A stretch of 64,000 bases of DNA from Beaufortia kweichowensis (Eukaryota; Chordata; Actinopteri; Cypriniformes; Gastromyzontidae): contig CM032817.1 in the NCBI GenBank assembly GCA_019155185.1, positions 3,590,974 through 3,654,973 of the forward strand. The letters run 5' to 3'. Each line of letters starts with the position of its first letter. Position 1 is the stretch's first letter. The position numbers and the translations under genes are program-made. This document shows, one piece after another, positions 23,440-35,500 of this stretch. The notes below the pieces were generated by a model, which was not told the DNA's origin, did no database searches, and saw only the letters and a list, made by a program, of their open reading frames with translations.

Positions 23440-26400
23440 GGTTTTATTTTCACGTTTGTATTACCTATTTAATTAACACAAGTTGATGTGTTGTTGTTAA
23501 AGCTCGTTAATTATTTATTTCTCAGTTTATTCGTGCACTACTGTTTTATTTTATCTCACATATTTTGCTGTGTTTTTATTTCACACTGCTGTTATGTTAC
23601 TTGTTAATATCACTTTGGCAGAGGCATTTGCAATACAAAGTTTTAGTCGTGGCAATTACGCTTGACAGATAAATAGATAATAAAAATACAATAAAATACA
23701 TAATACTGGATCTCACACATGACAGGACTTTTATTTAAAAGTGGATTCAATCAAAAAGGATTTTATTGACCCCCACAAAGGGCAAAAGTGTCTCCAAAGC
23801 ACCAGTCCCTATGATACTATTGAAATATACAAATAAATGTAAAAAGATGGATTATGTTACAATTTTGCAGGCATTTACTGCTGCAATAAATCCAAGTGTG
23901 CAATTTTGCCACAATAAATTCCACAGCATGTTATCACTGTTATTGTGTATGTAATGTACGGTAAAGTAATGTACGGTATGATGTGTCTCGATGATATTTG
24001 TTTCTTAAAATATATTCTATTAGGATTAATTAGGTATTAGGTATCCTCAGGTATTCTTCTAGAATGACCGTTCTCAAGTACCCTGCAAAAGAATGGCTTG
24101 ACCAGTCAGTGGGTACTTGAATCAAACCAACGTGTCAGGTCATCTGAGTTAAAGTGTGTTATTTTTGTGCCACCAAACTGAACTGTAAAGGGGTAAATGT
24201 TTTCAAACAAACTTCCCAAACACTCCCGTAATCTTCCATTGACTGGAAAAATGTTTTAGACACACCACCATACTTTGTCTGAGCCAGGATGTTATTTTCA
24301 GGGAATTCCAACTACGGTATAAATGGCTTATTTACAGTTGTGTATGCATATTAAGCTGGAATACAAGAAGGCATTTTAACGTAGCATTTTAAGTAAAGAC
24401 GTTTGTATATGAATCTACTGTTAAGTTTTTTTTAAGGATTTTTATTGCATTTGGACCAAAAATAATCTGAGGGCCTTAAAATGTGTCTTCTGGTTGTTTT
24501 TACCAGTATATTTTGACAGAGGTAAGTGAGAAATCCACTGGAACAATAAAGTGTCTGGTCTATATATAACCTCTCGTGTACAAACTAAAATCAAGCTAAT
24601 GCATTTTTAGAATATTTCAGCCCGCTTTTGGAAAAATCACTCCGAGCAAACACTCTTCTGTCACTCAGTGCTTTGGCTCTGGCTCTTAAACAAAAACTTT
24701 GCTTTCCTTTTAAGTAAATTCCACTTAGCATTCCTATAATGCATTTGCAAAGGAGCAGATAAGTTAAGAGTTACTCCCACTATGGGAATTAGATTTAGTT
24801 TCCTTTCTTATCGTTTACAAGTCTTTTCTTAAATGCTGTGTGATATGTTTGGTTCACTGGAGTGATTGATTTACTCTCAATATGCATTAATACATCCCTT
24901 AGGAGATATAAGTCACAAAATGACTGTAAACTGCTATCTGTTTACTTTCCGTGATGATACAGTCCCTGAACTGATTTAAATTCTCCATGGATCTTGCAGT
25001 AAAGCAATAGGAATTTGCATGCAAAATATTTCTAAAAGAATCAATGCTTAAATTCTCAAAGCACAACCATATCTGGGACTGTACAACACATAAAACTGGC
25101 ATTATTATAACATTTCAATAATTACTTTCATTTGATGGAAGTAAAACTATCAACAAGATCTATTTTTTTCCATTTTATTCCACTCTCGCTTAGGAAAAAC
25201 TTTCAGGTTGATTGTGCCTCTTCAAAACATTCCAGAAGTTTTTGACTGAATTTATGCTCTCAATACTAGGGTATTTCAAAACATAAATCATCTTCTAAAA
25301 CTATTCCAGTGGTAGTCGGCACAATGATTCCCTCTATCTTGACTAAACCCAGCTGAAGAGAACGAGACTTGCAGCAAAAAGCACCATGGGTGTTCACTGA
25401 GTGATGACCTTAAATGTTAAAAATGGCTTATGGGTTCTATGACCATGTGGCAAAACAGACCACATGGTTTTGATCGGGCGTATGTTCCTGGCAAAAATGA
25501 GGGTAGGGTCATCTGAGTACTTATTTGATTTTGGCCAAAAAGCAGTTATAAATTCATTATGATATAAATGGTCATCGTGACTCCCAGCACCCTTATAATC
25601 AGTACAAAGCACATTCATGGCGGTTCGATTCTCCATTTCCCTCCTCGAATGATGGACCATAACTATGCCATCTGTGTGGTGCCATCTGCTGAGATGGGTG
25701 AGATTCGTTACACAAAACAGGTCACTCGGATTGTCCTTCGGGCCATCCATATTTTAACTGGACTGATCTGAGCACTAGAAATAACTTTGTGTCCATAAAA
25801 GTGTCAGATTCTTTCTTATTAGCGTGTTTACTAGCTAAACAGAGGCATGGGATTTCAAAATTACGACACATTAAAAAGCACCAGCTGTACTCATTTATTT
25901 ACTAGATGTCAAATGCATCATTAATACTTGAACACAAAAACATAACTCTCATAACTGAAGCAAAGAAAATCTGTTTTAGATATTCGATTACTTTTCTAAT
26001 GTTCCAGCGCATTTTTTATGCTCTCCTGGGATAAGCATGTGATATTAGTCATGCAACTGAAATGATTAAAGCAAGTATTTCGGGCAATCCCAAGAGCAGA
26101 CAAAACAACTTATCTTGCCCATGCAGATTTTAACTGCATAGTGACAAATACTTTGAACGGCACAGTGAAGATTAAAGGGAAAATCATGTGATTGCATGAT
26201 CACTGACTCATCCTTCAAAAATTGTGTGTCGTAAATGCACTTAAAAGAGGTTTGTACAGGACATTCTGGAGGGTTTAAAAGTTTAGTGTTTAAGAGTTTT
26301 AATAATCACTAAACAAACCTAAAAACATGTGAGTGATCATTTCAACATTACTATCCTAAAACCTGTTTGTGTAATCACAAGTACTTTTTCCTTTATGTTT

Positions 26401-28769
26401 GTAAACAGTCATGGTCTGTCATGGTCATGGCAGAAGTTTGCACAGACATTCCTTTAAGATGTTCAAAAGTAAGAAAAAGTATAGAGATCCAGACAATCAT
26501 GACAGGGGAACAGGGAAGAGATAAACCTCGACTCAAGAGGCAGAAATCATAAGCTGCTTTCTGGGTCTGCGCCAAATATTCATCCTCAGCCCACTAGCCT
26601 GGAATTGAGGTTCTGTGCAGGCTTCTGATTTCTTTCAGGCCACCACAGATAATTAAGATTTAGCTCCATCCAGCTGAGCAGAAATTAAAGAAGCCTACAT
26701 AAACAAGGTCAACTGGGCAATAAATCCTTCAATTTCCTAGAGCTTCCTATTCTGACCTCATTACAGGTAAATACACAGGTACAACTCAACTGGGGAATGT
26801 TGATTTGAATGTTTGAACAATGATGTGTTGCCTGAAAATCTGCATTCCATGATGCTGAAGTCACTTAAAAGACAATTGGAGTTCTTAATGATAAATCACA
26901 GAAACCTTGTAAAAGTTTAGCTCGTCTTTCAATAAAGTATATTAGACACAATATACTTTACTTTTACTTTGTAATTTAATCACATCGGACCAAGGACATG
27001 TCTTCAATGAATTTTTGACTGCAATGTGACTCATTTGCCCAATCATCACCAAATACAAAAGTGTTCTGCAGTTAAACTGGGAAATGGTTCAGCTGATCTT
27101 TTCCACATCAGATCTCATTAGATCAGTAAGCACCAAGCTTAAAGCGGAGACACGAGGGGGGTGTCTAAAAAAAACTTCAACATGGAAAGATACAGAAATT
27201 GGAAAAATCCCATTGCCCGACTGCGTGCAATTACTGACCACACCAGCATTTATCACAAAAGCATTATTTTGTTGTGTTGAAAGGCCACGATGTAGCATGC
27301 AGTGTTCTCCGCCAAACACATTTATCATCACAGTCATACGATAAACCTGTTGTTTAATACAGAATAAATAAAAGCATTAATCCAAAACATGAATGCTTTT
27401 TCCATTGTGAGAACTGTTGATAACAAAACTCAAAGCAAAGACACTAACAAACTTTGTAAACAAAAATGTAGACCTTATGCAATACCACATTCAGTCTCAC
27501 TGCACTCATCAAGAAACAATTTTCCTGTATTTCCTGTTAACAAAACCATGACTGATTCGAGCAGTACAGCTGATGTGAGACTGTAGGCCATCTAGTGGTG
27601 CTGATAACACTGCCGGTTGCTGTTTGATATTTCTAAGTTCAAAACAAATTTAATTTGATTTTAAACGCACATTTTATCTTATTAACAGAGCTTGATGATT
27701 TATATCTAAAATATTTAACAATCAAAAAGAAAAAGGAACCCACACACCAGATCAAACTGATAATGACATAAAACAAGACTTAAGTCTAAAATCATAATCC
27801 TCATCCTAAATAATATTTATTTAATCGCGAATCTTCGTGAATAAATAGTTTAACAGTAATTTGGTGCATCAATGCACACTTAGTCAAATAAACGACTCAT
27901 TATATTAAAGATAAATTAAACGTATGATTTATAACTAATCCTGACAAGACATTCCACCAGCCTCAGACAAAAATTGCCAACTTACTTGTGCTATTAAATT
28001 CCTTAGTTTGTTCACAATGAAGCTTTTCAAAATCAATTCAGTCCTGTAAAACTCATTTGTAAAATTCATTTGTATAGACTGATCTGTAGTTTAAGTGTAG
28101 TTGCACTTTTGCTTATGTTGAGGTACACTGTTTATTTCAGTGAAAACCAGGTTTTGCAAAAAAAAAAGAAGAAAGAAAGAAATGCAACTCCACAGTTTAC
28201 TAGTACTTTTATGCTGTGCTTACTTTTGAAGCACCTTTTAAAAGCAGGATTTTAGCCCCAGGTAAAGCAACATGTTCCAGCGCTAACCTTATGTAAAGTT
28301 CCAGATGTAAACTAAGATGAGTAAGAACAAATATATTTGTTTTTGCACATTTAAAATAATCAAGTAGCTTGCCCTCTATTGTTGTTGACTGCATTAATAT
28401 TCAAATATGAATGTTATTCGCTTAATGTTATTAATCTAAATATGCATAAATGTTAGGGTTTACAATTGCATAGCGTGAAATCATATTTTTTTATTATTAT
28501 TTATAAAAAGTCAAGTATGAACGGGGCTTTCTTGACAGTCCAACTAGTATTTTTGGTTTAAAATAGAAATATTTCTGCATTGTACCACATACCAATTTTT
28601 CAACCAATTTACACACCCACAGTTTATGGTTGTGTATAAAATTCATGTCCACATTGAAATAGGCCTGAAAATAACTTTTAGCACAAAGAAGACTTTAATG
28701 ACTTCTCATATCAACATATTTAAAGTTTATCAACAAGACAAAAAGAAACAATCAAGACACAAAGGCACA
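23440..28769. other. intergenic region between ppp1r12a and pawr
   Basis: This stretch lies between the ppp1r12a polyadenylation region and the pawr promoter. It is AT-rich. The longest open frame (25394-25750, minus, 118 codons) has no recognisable motif, no plausible splice context and no coding signature that I can see. I see no RNA gene. Confidence 0.7.
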
Positions 28770-28789
28770 GAGCTTTTACAATGTACAAG

Positions 28790-28795
28790 TTTATT
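28790..28795 (-). terminator. ppp1r12a: polyadenylation signal AATAAA of ppp1r12a
   Basis: This is the first canonical hexamer downstream of the ppp1r12a stop codon on the minus strand. The cleavage site itself is not determinable by eye. Confidence 0.65.
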
Positions 28796-29205
28796 TTAAT
28801 TAACTCTCAGTGGTTGGTAGTCACAGCACAGCTTGCACGGATGAAGCCACACATCTACTTTACATGATGGGAAATTTAAAAAGGAAAAAAATTAAAATCC
28901 TAAACCAAAGAGGAGACGGCTGACAGTCCAACTACAGCGACATTTTTTTCGACTACAGTATATTAAGTAAAAGGCCACTGAAATGCATAAAACGTGTTTT
29001 CGATGCATGGACTTCATCTGACGCGGTGGCAAAAACTTTGCTAAACCAGACAGCAAGACTCCTGACATGGTATTGACAGTGCATGTAGACATTGTAAAAA
29101 GGACTGGGTTAGCGATATCTAGAATTTTCTTTTTAGCGACAACACCTTGGCTAATACTACAGCTTAAAATAAAAAAACAAAACAAAAAAAACAAAAAGGA
29201 AAAAA

Positions 29206-29229
29206 TAGAGATAGAGAGAGAGAGAGAGA
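29206..29229 (-). repeat. CU-repeat tract in the 3' UTR
   Basis: In the sense of the transcript this is a (CU)n stretch followed by a U-rich run, a possible PTB or CU-binding-protein site. On the plus strand it reads as gagatagagagag. Confidence 0.6.
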
Positions 29230-29534
29230 AATGAACAGCACTCTTCCAAAAGATACTGAATAAAATGTGTGAAATGTAGTGAAGCAATTATATTATCATC
29301 TCACAATTACCGTGAACACTTTTAAAACTGCGAAATAAAGAATGCACTGAACACGTGCGGCCTTCCCTTTGAAGAGGGCGGCCCTATTGTTATTCAATGA
29401 CTTTATAGACTATAAAAGAAGAAGAAAATAGTTAAAACACACTTTTTTGTCCTCTGGAGTTGGTATATTTCAATAGTAACAGATAGGGAACCATAAACGC
29501 ATGCCATGTGCTGGTCTCAAACAATACATACAGG

Positions 29535-29542
29535 TATATACA
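29535..29542 (-). promoter_or_regulatory. Pumilio response element in 3' UTR
   Basis: TGTATATA on the minus strand fits UGUANAUA exactly and lies in the ppp1r12a 3' UTR. Binding is inferred from the motif only. Confidence 0.45.
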
Positions 29543-30426
29543 ACTTCACTCAAGTACCTGCTAAAACGTGTGGAGTACAAGATATAAACCAACGACTACA
29601 CTACAAACTTAAAGAAACGGGAGAAAAGGAGGGGAAGGAAATCGAGGTGAGCGATGGAAGTGGTAAGGAAGTGAACATTTACTAGTGATGGACTCATTAT
29701 TAAAGCATTTTTTATACGAAATAAATGCATATTGCACATAAGTGAAAGCTTCGATTCCACAAGGTCCACCTATACGGTAAAGCCATGGGTTTGTCATCTC
29801 TCTCATTACTCGACGAGATCCCGAGAGAAAAAGTGTGCAGAGTGTGTGTGTGTGTTTGTGTGTGCGTGCACGGCAGGAGGGTAAACGGGGGAGATGTGCG
29901 CCAACATCGAGTCTTCTGCTGAGAGACAGAGCCTTCCACCTGGAGGCGTGACTTCTAGCGCGACGGGGATCGAGGACAGCGAGAGGAAATAGTTGCGGAG
30001 CGCTGCGCATTGCATAACACATCTATACAGGAAGAAAGAATAAAGAGCAGAGCAACAACAACACAAAATAGATCACAAAAAAAAAGTGTGGCACAAATAA
30101 AATCAGGTGTTCCGTGACAGCCAGGAGAAGCCGAGTGACGTATGTACAACTAAGGCTTATTGGTTAAATAGTTTTTCGAGGCTTTCCCCGCCTGTAGTTT
30201 TCAATGCCGGTCGTCTAGAGCTTTATCCTTAGTTTTGTAAACTCAGTGGTTCTGTGTGGGCCGCAGACACGGGAATCGTGAGGTGAGCGGACTGAATGGG
30301 CGTTCGGTGGAGAAGCGAGGGAAAGCGAGAAACGGAAAGGGAAACGGAGCCTTCTGGTCGCTGTTGTCTGGTATCTAGATGTGCAATACCGTTAGACACT
30401 GTCGGAGAATGGGGGAGGGTCTTGTT

Positions 30427-30513
30427 CTATTTTGAAAGCTTGCTAATAACTCGAATCAGCGCTCCGTTTTCATCCTTTAGTCTCTGGTTGTCAGCTTTCA
30501 AGTCTGGTAGCAT
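30427..30513 (-). CDS. ppp1r12a: ppp1r12a canonical last coding exon (leucine zipper B)
   Basis: Acceptor TTTCAG is followed by 28 codons and TAG at 30429-30427. The encoded MLPDLKADNQ plus RLKDENGALIRVISKLSK is, as far as I recall, identical to the mammalian C-terminus. Leucines at exon residues 5, 12, 19 and 26 form the zipper that contacts PKG-I. It joins exon 25 in phase 0. Confidence 0.95.
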   Translation of the reverse strand: MLPDLKADNQRLKDENGALIRVISKLSK

Positions 30514-32544
30514 CTGAAAGAGAAAACAGGAGAAGCGGACAGTTTAGATGGATACAAGAAAGCGATGTGGTAATAACATGGACATTGATGTTAAATAACT
30601 GCCAGTTTTTTTCCTTCCTGTCCAACGCAAGACCCTTTCCCATGCACAGGGTGCTGATCACAAAAGAAAAAGTTAAGGTCTCTAAAACCTGCAGGTCTTG
30701 AACCAGGAATTGATGATGTCACAGGCAGTTTACACTGGACACTAATGATACAACACGCAAATTGAAGAATATTTCCAGTGCTAAAATTATTCTCTACAAA
30801 ATTTAAGAAGTTGGAAATACTTCTTGAATTGCTGTTGGTCCAGTTAAACTCATCGGTCTAATAACTATACTTCCTGTGTGCAGAATGGGTGAATAGAAGC
30901 AATATCACATTTGCAGTTGTGCTGTTGAATCTTAAAATGGCCAAAAATAAAGATAAATTAAAAAATATTAAAATGGCAAATTTATTGCTATATATTGCCA
31001 TACATTTTACTCATGACCACTGAATAAGAAGCAGCTTTCAATAGCATAAAAAGAAGCTAAATTATTTTTATTAAAGAAGCAGGATCATACAGCTCATACT
31101 ACTGTGTACAATGAAGAATGCATATGAGCCAAAACATCTGCATGATCCTGCCTAACGAAGAAAAATATTATTTTTAATCCAAATATGAGGAACTGTATTA
31201 AACAAAATGTAATCAAGTTTGCAAAACTGGCAAATTATGTTATGTTTACTATACAATATGAGCAAGTTAGGTCATAATGTAGTCAGTCATGTCTTTATAC
31301 TGCTCCTAAGTTCACAGACATCCCAGTGGAGAACCAGCACCACTGCGGTGGAAAAGGGACCACACAGCCACACAACACAAAAAAAACTAGCAGGCACACT
31401 GCAGTTCGATTGAAATCCGTAGCCATGCACTCTCTTCACACACAGAAAGGGTCTTTGTGAGTCCTCGAAGGCCAGAATAAATAAAAGAAAACAAGAGCGG
31501 CCTAAAGTGATGCTTGTTACTCAACCTGCTTCACCTTGAACACTGTAATCTGAAGACTAGAGAACTGTTGCTCAGATTTGGTGGAGGAATTTGATCTACT
31601 GTCCTCATTAACTGACTGTCACAGAGACGGGACATGTGTACCTTAATGATCCCTATGGGGAAATTCTAGAAAACTGAGCTTTATAGCAATAGTTTGACAC
31701 TGAGGTTTGTAAATGCACTTGCATGTTTTAGCAAAAGCTGATACAAGTTAACAAGATGTGAGAAACTTGCTTGTTATTAAAGGACATGATTGCTCAAAAA
31801 TGACAATTTAATTTAGTCATTGTGTACTCAAGTGAACATGTCTATTGAGCTCCAAAAATGAACCACTTTCTAAAATTCTGTTGAACATTTTCGTGTTCAA
31901 CAAAAGTCATTTAGTCACAACATGAGGGTGCCAAAAAAATTATAAAAAACATGAAGAAACATTATAAGAATGGCTGATCCTGCCATTGACAAATACATTT
32001 TAACACAGGACAAAAGAAAGTTTTATGGCATCTGAATAGTCACTACAGTTATAGACTGAAAAAATCTATTAAACAAAAAAATCTATAAAACCAGAGAAAG
32101 TCACAGAACTGAACAAAACAAAGAATGAACAAAAAAAAAATCAGAAAAAAAGGCATACAAAGTGTTTCTTACTTCTATTATGTCTATTGTGTGTTATTCC
32201 ACATTATGCAGAAAAGCTACAAACGTAATTTACAGAATGCAGCGACAATCTGCGGATTAAAATGCATGAATTTTCAGAAGCCATGCAGTCCAGATTAGCC
32301 TCAGCCAGAGCATACGTGGCATCTCCAGAATTCAAAAGTAGGAATAGTGTAAAAACAGCCCAAAAAATAAAAAGAATGAAAGAAAAAATGGTTTGTTTTC
32401 ACAGGAAAGTCAAGCACTTCATGCATGATCCCAAAATCATCCAAACGGTTTTGAACTTTGCACTTCACAGCACCACATTCGAGGCTAAGAGCCTAAAATT
32501 CAAAATCAACAGCAGTACAAATTATTACTAAGAAATCAAAGTTC

Positions 32545-32590
<46 letters not shown>

Positions 32591-35500
32591 TGAATATAAT
32601 ATATCTCTTATTTAAGGGTCTTAAATGCAATTTTTAAGACATTTAAAAGTTAGGCAACATTTAAAACATAATTTCTAGTAGCAAAGGCAGTATCTGATTT
32701 CTTTTTTTCTCATAAGTTAATTAATAAATGTACCAGAACAAATTTGTTACCTGATATGTAAAGTTATGCAAGTATGAAAATACTTTAATATTCCAATTTA
32801 ACCTTTAAAATTTGTAAAACGCCAATCATTAAAGGAAAAATTATACATTTTTTAAACCTTTTTGCTGATAATTACCACACTATAAAAATGTTCACTCTAA
32901 TTTTTACCCAAGTACTTTTGCTGTAATTTCTTAGCAATAATTGCACTGTGTGAAAAGAACCTCCCCTTTAATGAAAACAAACAGGACTGAGGGAGGCGGA
33001 GCTCATCAGCTCAAACAGAGGCTGGCACCTGCCTTTATATGGGTGTGGGCGGAGCTGAATGGAGCATGAGGAGGGGTGTAAAGGGAGGTGGGGGCGGGTC
33101 TACAGGTCTGCTGCGGGCAGGTGGCTGCAGCCCTGTGACAGTTTGGAGAGCACGCGGGCCAGCGCCCTGTTCTCTGCCTGCAAACGCTCATTATACTGGC
33201 GCAGAGACTGCACCTGCTTTACCTGAGGAAGGTTCTACGAGAGACAGAAAAGACAGAAAAAAAGAACGATAGAGGACAATGCGATACATCGGACAAAAGT
33301 AAAAGAAAGAATGGAAGAATGTATAATAAAGAAAGAAAGAAAAAAAAACGCAGAATGCAGACAGAAAGAACAAGAAATATGGCACAAAAAAGAATGAAAG
33401 AAAAAATTTACTAAAAAAGAAAAATAATGATTGTGGTGTGGCTTTAACTTAGGGTAATCGTAAATGTTACAACATTCAAATAAACAGAAAAAATTATGCA
33501 GCAAAATAACCTAATAAGTCTCATGGTTCTTCATAAATTCTGTTACTTTCAGTAGTATTTTTCTTTGTAGCCAACATAAACAGCTATGGATTCAACAGCA
33601 GAAAAAGGTGCCATATTGCATGCCAATATTACAGAACAAGCACACCTAAAACGAGCAAACTGATCTCTGTCTATTCTTAAACATTAACAACAATGCGTTT
33701 CAACCCATCAAAACCAAATGTTTGTCCATGTATTTAGCCTATTAGCTTTTAGACCATCAATATGCTAGAGTACTCCTGTAAATTAAGAAAAACAAACATT
33801 TAGGAAATATTTCACCTTATCTGTGAAATCCACCCTTAAGTTTTAAAATCTAATTATGAGATCAGGAGCATCAATAGCCATAGATGTAAAAATGACAAAA
33901 ATGTGTGTTTATTGCTGTAAATAATTAATTATATGCTAGATTTTGAGAGACATTCCACAAAAAAATACTCAATGTTGACTTCCTAAACACATGGCCATAC
34001 GTTGTCAATTTCAAGATATTAAGGTTAATACAACACAAATAAAATCATTTTAAATGTACTGTCCCCTCCTTTCTTTCTAGGAAAACAGACCAAAATGCAA
34101 AAAAAACCCCCAAAAAAAACCTTTAGTCTTATTGACGCATGCGTGAGTCCGACTCACTTTCCTGTTTCAAGAGGAAATACGTCAACAAAGGAAAAGAAAA
34201 TGATTTTATCAAACAATTTCAGGGCGTCTTGAATCAATAAGTATATAAGGGAGTATCTTACTTTTCTAGTGGCTGTTATGGTCGATGTATACTGAAAGCA
34301 TCAGATTTATAAAAAAAAATGGTATAGTACAGAAAACCAAGACGACATTCTAAGATCAAAGTTCAACAATCACTCTTGGTTACACTCATCTAACACTGAG
34401 ACTTTTTTGAAATTCAGATAAAATACGCCAATGTTTGAACGTCAAGACCGTTGTTCTCATATCAGTTTTTAAGATGAAAAGGTGTAGTATTCACACATCA
34501 CCCACAGAAGCACTTTTTATAGGAACAGACAAACAAAAGTACCTTTAATTCCTCCTCCATTTCAGAGATCTTCCTTTCTAAAGCTCTTCTTTCCTGCAGA
34601 CACACAAGTAGACACACGTGCTCATAAACAACAAGCGATCAACTCTTTTCCTCACAGAAAGACACGCACAGAATCACACATTAAGAATGCATGAAGTGAT
34701 GTCAAAACTGAGTGTGGTATGTGAAGGGAAACACAAACTGCTTAGTGAAGCAAAATCAAAGCCAGAAACCTAGTCTCGATTATCACATAATCAGTAATCA
34801 TTTTGTAGGAAGGGAGATTACGCTTGTGTTTGTCGCAACTGATTTGTTAGTTTCAATAAGATGATGAATAAATTAGGATGGGGATGGATAAATGAAAGCG
34901 AGGAGCTTATTTTATCTAAAAGGCCATTTTACTAGGTTTCCGGTTAGTATGCATGAAGTTAGTGTCCACAAAAACATCAACGTAATTTAATAGGCAACAC
35001 TTTTTTTCTAGTAAAAATCTATGAAATGTATAAAAAACCCTAGTAAAACATCAATAAAGTCGAATTAAATGAACTGTGAAACAAAACCAGATGTTAAGAT
35101 TATTGTTTCTGCAAACAATAATAGGGTGATGAAAGCAATTTTTTTTATTTCGAATATTAAAAAAAGATGTCTCTAAAATAAGCTGTGAAAGGAAAAAAAA
35201 CAGATGATCACAAACAAAAATGGCTCATCCACATGCATATATATATATATATTTAAATAAAAACCACACCATATCCATACACACCAAATATTGAAAGGTG
35301 AGCATGTGTTATAACAGTGACTCAAACACACAGAGTGAACAAAGTTTTTTGTGATTGGCTGATGGGGTTTGGCTCCAACCCCCGAGCCAGTGACAGGCAT
35401 GTGATCCAGCCAGTAGCAGAGCTGTAAACACTTTAAACTCAGGTTAGACGTTACCCAAAGCACCCAGGTGGGCCTGAGACCTGCCTGCAACCTTCAGACA

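Larger units (their letters stand above)
28770..30426 (-). other. ppp1r12a: ppp1r12a 3' UTR (canonical last exon)
   Basis: The UTR runs about 1.65 kb from the stop codon at 30427 to the first canonical AATAAA (28795-28790); cleavage is expected about 15-25 nt further, near 28770. No earlier AATAAA was found. The UTR includes a Pumilio-type TGTATATA (29542-29535) and a CU-repeat tract. Open frames on either strand in this stretch are not genes. Confidence 0.75.
30514..33099 (-). other. ppp1r12a: intron before last exon; also possible 3' UTR of alternative exon A
   Basis: This 2.6 kb stretch lies between the two last exons. It contains a (TA)n run at 32550-32581 and an ATTAAA hexamer (minus strand, 32972-32967), about 130 nt beyond the stop of exon A, that could end a transcript there. 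No AATAAA was seen in the first 500 nt. The rest is AT-rich, without further structure. Confidence 0.6.
33235..34542 (-). other. ppp1r12a: intron between exon 25 and alternative exon A
   Basis: It holds a candidate 30-nt microexon (34262-34291) and one copy of a dispersed repeat (33802-34000). It is otherwise AT-rich. Confidence 0.65.

Noticed and set aside
25394..25750. 118-codon minus-strand open frame in the intergenic region
   Set aside because: No recognisable domain, no plausible splice partners, and an unremarkable residue mix. Probably chance.
28892..30149. Several minus-strand open frames near 29-30 kb
   Set aside because: They lie in the ppp1r12a 3' UTR, downstream of the stop codon, and show only low-complexity composition.
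34150..34180. Acceptor-like and donor-like signals only a few bases apart (AAACAG, GTGAGT)
   Set aside because: The implied exon would be four bases and break the frame. No support.
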